From Thermoplasmatota archaeon (GTDB lineage Archaea > Thermoplasmatota > Poseidoniia > Poseidoniales > Poseidoniaceae), in NCBI GenBank assembly GCA_030830875.1, contig JAURMD010000161.1, forward strand, positions 1 through 34,087: DNA of 34,087 nt, read 5' to 3'. Under the pieces are notes generated by a model that had not been told where the DNA came from, made no database searches, and saw only the letters and a list, made by a program, of their open reading frames with translations. Below are positions 30,999 through 34,087 of this stretch, one piece after another; position 1 is the first letter of the stretch, and every line of letters starts with the position of its first letter. The translations under genes and the position numbers were made by a program.

Positions 30999-31775
30999 AT
31001 GGGCGATGACCGGCAGCTCCTTGTCGAGGCCAAAGACCTCGGCAAGCGCTACGGTGACTTCATTGCCTTGCATCCCCTTGATGTGCGGGTCCACGAGGGT
31101 GAGTTTTTCGGTGTCTTCGGGCCAAACGGTGCTGGAAAGTCGACCTTCATCAAACTCCTCACCGGGCAACTCCGGCCAAGCATTGGGCACATCGAGGTGC
31201 TTGGCATCGACGCCGTGGCCGACCCTCAGCACCTCAAAGCCAACATTGGAATCGTTCCAGAATCGGAATCTCCGCCTTCGTTCCTGACCCCACCGGAATT
31301 CCTCACCTTCGTGGCCCGGTTGCGGGGACTTGACGAGGTCGAGGCCAAGGTCGAGCACTGGCTAGCGTGGTTCGGGCTCCAAGACAAACGGGACACGATG
31401 TGCAAGGACCTGTCCAAGGGTCAACGTCAGAAGGTGATGCTGGCTTCTGCCTTCATTCATGCACCACGGTTGCTGTTCCTCGACGAACCGTTCGCAAACC
31501 TTGACCCGATTTATCAGAGGAAGTGCCGGGTTTGGTTGCTTGATCACGTTGCGGCCGGGGGCACCATCTTCCTCTGCTCCCACGTGCTCGAGACCGCAGA
31601 GCGTCTGTGCAACAGGATGGCGATCATCAACCAAGGGAAGGTGCTCGCGGCAGGCACGGTTGCGGAGCTTCGAACGCGCGACGATGAAACACTTGAGGAC
31701 GTCTTCATCCGATTGGTTGGGCACTCCATCGAAGAAGCGGAGCGACGCTCCAGCGATGTGAACGAGGAGGAATGA
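30999..31775 (+). CDS. ABC transporter ATP-binding protein
   Basis: It powers the membrane permease encoded next. The 258-aa protein has Walker A GPNGAGKST, a Q-loop region with IGIVPES in which the usual Gln is Glu, signature DLSKGQRQKV, Walker B LLFLDEPFANLDP and the switch His in FLCSHVLETAERLC. The short exporter-type ATPase with C-terminal TVAELRTRDDETLEDVFIRLVG resembles ABC-2/CcmA-like (DrrA) families. ATG 30999 is preferred: CATATG centred about 25 nt upstream would make it leaderless; ATG 30975 is the alternative. The stop overlaps the permease start region in an ATGA junction, showing tight coupling. Confidence 0.93.
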   Translation: MGDDRQLLVEAKDLGKRYGDFIALHPLDVRVHEGEFFGVFGPNGAGKSTFIKLLTGQLRPSIGHIEVLGIDAVADPQHLKANIGIVPESESPPSFLTPPEFLTFVARLRGLDEVEAKVEHWLAWFGLQDKRDTMCKDLSKGQRQKVMLASAFIHAPRLLFLDEPFANLDPIYQRKCRVWLLDHVAAGGTIFLCSHVLETAERLCNRMAIINQGKVLAAGTVAELRTRDDETLEDVFIRLVGHSIEEAERRSSDVNEEE

Positions 31776-31777
31776 AG

Positions 31778-33472
31778 ATGGGCGTTCACATCGCCTCCCG
31801 TGATTGGGACACGGCGATGGCCGAGCCGGCCACTTCCCCCTGTGGAGGCACCCGCGTTGCAGACCTTGTGCTGAACGAACCGATGCGAGGCTGGGCGGCG
31901 TTTCGCACCACGTTTCGCGCGATGTTCCTTGAGGAATGGCGGGAAACGGTCGACTTTGCTCGTGCACGGCAGATTGTCCTCTTCCCACTGTTGTTGACGC
32001 TCATCACGACTGTGACCACCATCGGACTGCAATTTCTCGTCGGCACTGGAGCGGCGCAGGTCAGCGACATCGAGGAACGGACGTTCAGTTGGGACCAGAT
32101 GCGCGTTGCGCTTCACCTGCCCTTGCTGATGTTCTCCATTGGCATGGGCACCTTCGCCTTCAAAGGCCAAGAAGCCATCATGCAGCGAACGGGCTCAAAA
32201 AATCGCCTCCTAGCGGCTCCGGCGTTGCAACCGCTCACCACTGCAGCGGCGCACTTCACGTATTTTGTCAAGGACCTCGTCTATTACGTGCTGCTGATCC
32301 TCACGCCCATCGTCGCAGGGATGTCCTTGGGATTGCTGCTCGATGGACTTGGTGTCGTGGACACCCCGTTGCGCTGGGCGTCCGTGGGTTGGACGTGGGC
32401 GGCCATGGTCACCACCATCGCCGAAGGATTGGCCCTCGCCTTCCTCGCCTCCGTGCTGTGGCTTCGCGGCAGGCCATTCACCCTCATCGGGCCGTTGCTT
32501 GCGATTGCTGTTGGGATCGGTGCCGGGCTCGGCGTGCTCCCGTGGGACGGCTTGCTTGTTGGCCTTGCCGTGCAGCGTAGCCACGACGTTCTTCCGATGG
32601 CGTTTGGGCTGTTGGCCTCAGGTCTGGTCGGAGCCCTTGCCTCTTCGCTTCTTCTGGACGATTTTGAAGTGCGTGTAACGGCCAGGAAGGACTTGCTGAA
32701 CCCCATCCATGCACGTCTTGGATTCCTCGGACGTGGGACGCTGCGGTTGCTGGTCGCCAAGGAATTTGTCGACCTCTACCGCTCTGGGACGATTCAGAAA
32801 ATGACGGTTTCGTATTCCATCCCCCTGTTGGTGCTGTTGGGCATGGCGTGGTTGATCGATTTCGCTGCAGCCCCTATCCCCATCAACCTGCTCTCATACG
32901 CACCCTTCCTCGGCTTCTTTGGGTTCAATTTCTATTCGTGGCTGACCATCCTGGACTCCCCCGATTTCATGAACGGCCTTCCCCTTCGAGTGCCGCAGTT
33001 GCTGCGTGCAAAAGTGGTGGTGTATTTTCTTGCAACCTCGTGGATTTCGCTGATTTTCTTCGTGTTGATGGCGTGGCGCCTTGACGAATGGAGTGCTTTG
33101 CCGACCGGCCTCGCCGTGATGTTCGCGAATTCCATCTACATCGTCGCGCTCACTGCGTTCTTGATGGGTCTGAAGCCCAACAAAGCCATCTTCGACGGTC
33201 GTATCATGTTCTGGTTCTGGTTGGGTACGGTGTTGCCGCTGCTCTGCCTCTTCCTGCTTTCGTTCACGCAAGGAGACGTTGGCTTGTACGGCAACTGGTG
33301 GGAGCGCGTCAGCGAACAGGGGCTGGACGCGACCTCGACGGCGTACGACGTGTCCATGGTGCGCGGTGGCTACCTTGGCATCCTTGGCGTCTCTGGAATG
33401 CTTCTGCTTGGCTCAGCGGTGCTGTGGGCGCTCATCGACGTGCGATGGTCAAAGCGTCCCTTCGAAAACTGA
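31778..33472 (+). CDS. ABC transporter permease, large ABC-2-like membrane protein
   Basis: The 564-aa protein has about 12 hydrophobic segments, for example IVLFPLLLTLITTVTTIGLQ, LVYYVLLILTPIVAGMSLGL, FTLIGPLLAIAVGIGAGLGV, and ILGVSGMLLLGSAVLWALI at the end. The first 60 residues are cytoplasmic. An ordinary ABC-2 permease has six helices, so this looks like a duplicated or two-half form. The substrate is unknown. The preferred start is ATG 31778, with GGAGG 7 nt ahead; ATG 31772 overlaps the ATPase stop as ATGA. No periplasmic-type binding protein is nearby, which favours export. Confidence 0.82.
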   Translation: MGVHIASRDWDTAMAEPATSPCGGTRVADLVLNEPMRGWAAFRTTFRAMFLEEWRETVDFARARQIVLFPLLLTLITTVTTIGLQFLVGTGAAQVSDIEERTFSWDQMRVALHLPLLMFSIGMGTFAFKGQEAIMQRTGSKNRLLAAPALQPLTTAAAHFTYFVKDLVYYVLLILTPIVAGMSLGLLLDGLGVVDTPLRWASVGWTWAAMVTTIAEGLALAFLASVLWLRGRPFTLIGPLLAIAVGIGAGLGVLPWDGLLVGLAVQRSHDVLPMAFGLLASGLVGALASSLLLDDFEVRVTARKDLLNPIHARLGFLGRGTLRLLVAKEFVDLYRSGTIQKMTVSYSIPLLVLLGMAWLIDFAAAPIPINLLSYAPFLGFFGFNFYSWLTILDSPDFMNGLPLRVPQLLRAKVVVYFLATSWISLIFFVLMAWRLDEWSALPTGLAVMFANSIYIVALTAFLMGLKPNKAIFDGRIMFWFWLGTVLPLLCLFLLSFTQGDVGLYGNWWERVSEQGLDATSTAYDVSMVRGGYLGILGVSGMLLLGSAVLWALIDVRWSKRPFEN

Positions 33473-33510
33473 GCCGGCGCGTTCATGGGCTGCTGCCGCG
33501 AGGCAGGCCC

Positions 33511-34062
33511 ATGCTCGTCCTCGCCGTGTGCGGCTTGCCCGCGTCCGGGAAGGGGGAGTTTGCACAGGTCGCCCGCCGCCTTGGCGTGCCGGTCCGTTCC
33601 ATGGGCGACATGGTTCGAGCCGAGGTCGAAGCCAGGGGCCTCAAGGGTGGGCCTGAGGTGTTTGGCCACGTTGCGGTTGACTTGCGGGCGAAGCACGGCG
33701 ATGAGGTCCTCGCCGTCCGATTGGCCGACGCCATCGACGCAAGCGAACCTGCACCGTTGCTTGTGATCGATGGCATGCGCGGGACGGCGGAACGACGGGT
33801 GTTCAGGGAGCGTTGGGCTGAGGCCTTCAGGGTGGTGGCGATTGAGGCTGACCCGGAGGTCAGGTTTGCCCGAACGCAATCTCGAGGCCGAGCGGAAGAC
33901 GGAAGCCACGAGCAGTTTGAACAGCGGGACATACGAGAGCGCGGCTGGGGCGTGGAGGTGCTGATGTTGGAAGCGGAATTCACGCTCGTCAACCGGGACC
34001 CGTTGTCGGCGTTTCATGCCGATGCAGAGCATCTCCTGCGCCGGTTGCTTCCTGAGGGCTGA
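33511..34062 (+). CDS. UPF0200 family P-loop nucleotide kinase-like protein
   Basis: The 183-aa protein begins at its P-loop: VLAVCGLPASGKGEF, then MGDMVRAEVEARGL, LLVIDGMRGTAERRVFRE, the basic RTQSRGRAEDGS, and FEQRDIRERGWGVE. This order matches the archaeal UPF0200 family, which is related to adenylate and dephospho-CoA kinases. The substrate is not established to my knowledge. ATG 33511 coincides with the family N-terminus; the ORF-track frame upstream (from 33088) is a shadow of the permease. It lies 38 bp after the permease stop on the same strand and may be co-transcribed. Confidence 0.86.
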   Translation: MLVLAVCGLPASGKGEFAQVARRLGVPVRSMGDMVRAEVEARGLKGGPEVFGHVAVDLRAKHGDEVLAVRLADAIDASEPAPLLVIDGMRGTAERRVFRERWAEAFRVVAIEADPEVRFARTQSRGRAEDGSHEQFEQRDIRERGWGVEVLMLEAEFTLVNRDPLSAFHADAEHLLRRLLPEG

Positions 34063-34087
34063 ACGGCGCTCCTGTTCGGGGTGCGTC

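Noticed and set aside
1-34087. CRISPR arrays, insertion sequences, rRNA genes, integrases
   Set aside because: No regularly spaced repeats, transposase motifs or rRNA-like sequence were seen on either strand.

Overview
This window looks archaeal and most likely comes from a Thermoplasmatota lineage close to the marine Poseidoniales (Marine Group II). That placement is an inference from gene content, with no marker-gene tree behind it. The supporting genes are a group II chaperonin (thermosome), Alba, the KEOPS kinase Bud32, a deoxyhypusine-synthase-family enzyme, the UPF0200 archaeal kinase family, TATA-like boxes about 25-30 nt ahead of several starts, and N-glycosylation sequons in exported proteins. 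They sit beside bacterial-type genes such as DnaK, an M17 leucyl aminopeptidase, class I PPK2 and a bacterial-type SpeD. The DNA is GC-rich, gene-dense and mostly coding, with short gaps and many overlapping or 2-10 bp gene junctions.

Layout. (1) 1-7534, minus strand: a co-oriented run reading sHsp > DnaK > thermosome > HMG-CoA synthase > threonine dehydrogenase > a membrane-anchored protein cut by the window edge. (2) 7661-10243, plus: class III aminotransferase, PPK2 and a frameshifted DUF2892-type membrane gene missing from the ORF track. (3) 10247-13614, minus: a small conserved protein, a secreted M14 carboxypeptidase and the M17 aminopeptidase, suggesting peptide breakdown outside and inside the cell. 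(4) 13720-16192, plus: a tight speB-speD-DHS cluster, divergent from group 3 across a promoter that carries an inverted repeat. (5) 16237-19296: a 1019-aa surface protein. (6) 19356-20659: tRNA-Gly(GCC), Alba, an ArsC/LMW-PTP protein on minus, and a small membrane protein. (7) 20695-22745, plus: a cysteine-free Mrp-type ATPase, DUF971 and Bud32. (8) 22749-25760: a PAP2 membrane enzyme with a large outer domain (minus) and a crotonase (plus). (9) 25772-28151: terminator-like hairpins, two unrecognised proteins, a possible 39-aa leaderless ORF and an ITPase. (10) 28221-34062: a CrcB fluoride channel, a CDF metal exporter, NadA, an ABC exporter pair and a UPF0200 kinase.

How genes work together. 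The sHsp-DnaK-thermosome run is a protein-folding block. speB, speD and the DHS-family gene would link agmatine-derived putrescine and decarboxylated SAM to spermidine-dependent chemistry, although no spermidine synthase is in view. Mrp, DUF971 and Bud32 form a translationally coupled group. The ABC ATPase and permease overlap at ATGA and form one transporter.

Points most worth a second look: the Mrp homologue with no cysteine at all, the DHS gene inside a polyamine cluster, the palindrome over the divergent promoter, two probable single-base frameshifts (DUF2892 and the speB tail), the modified ATP-site motif in the chaperonin, the PAP2-outer-domain fusion, and the leaderless small-ORF candidate. 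No CRISPR array, insertion sequence, rRNA or integrase was seen.
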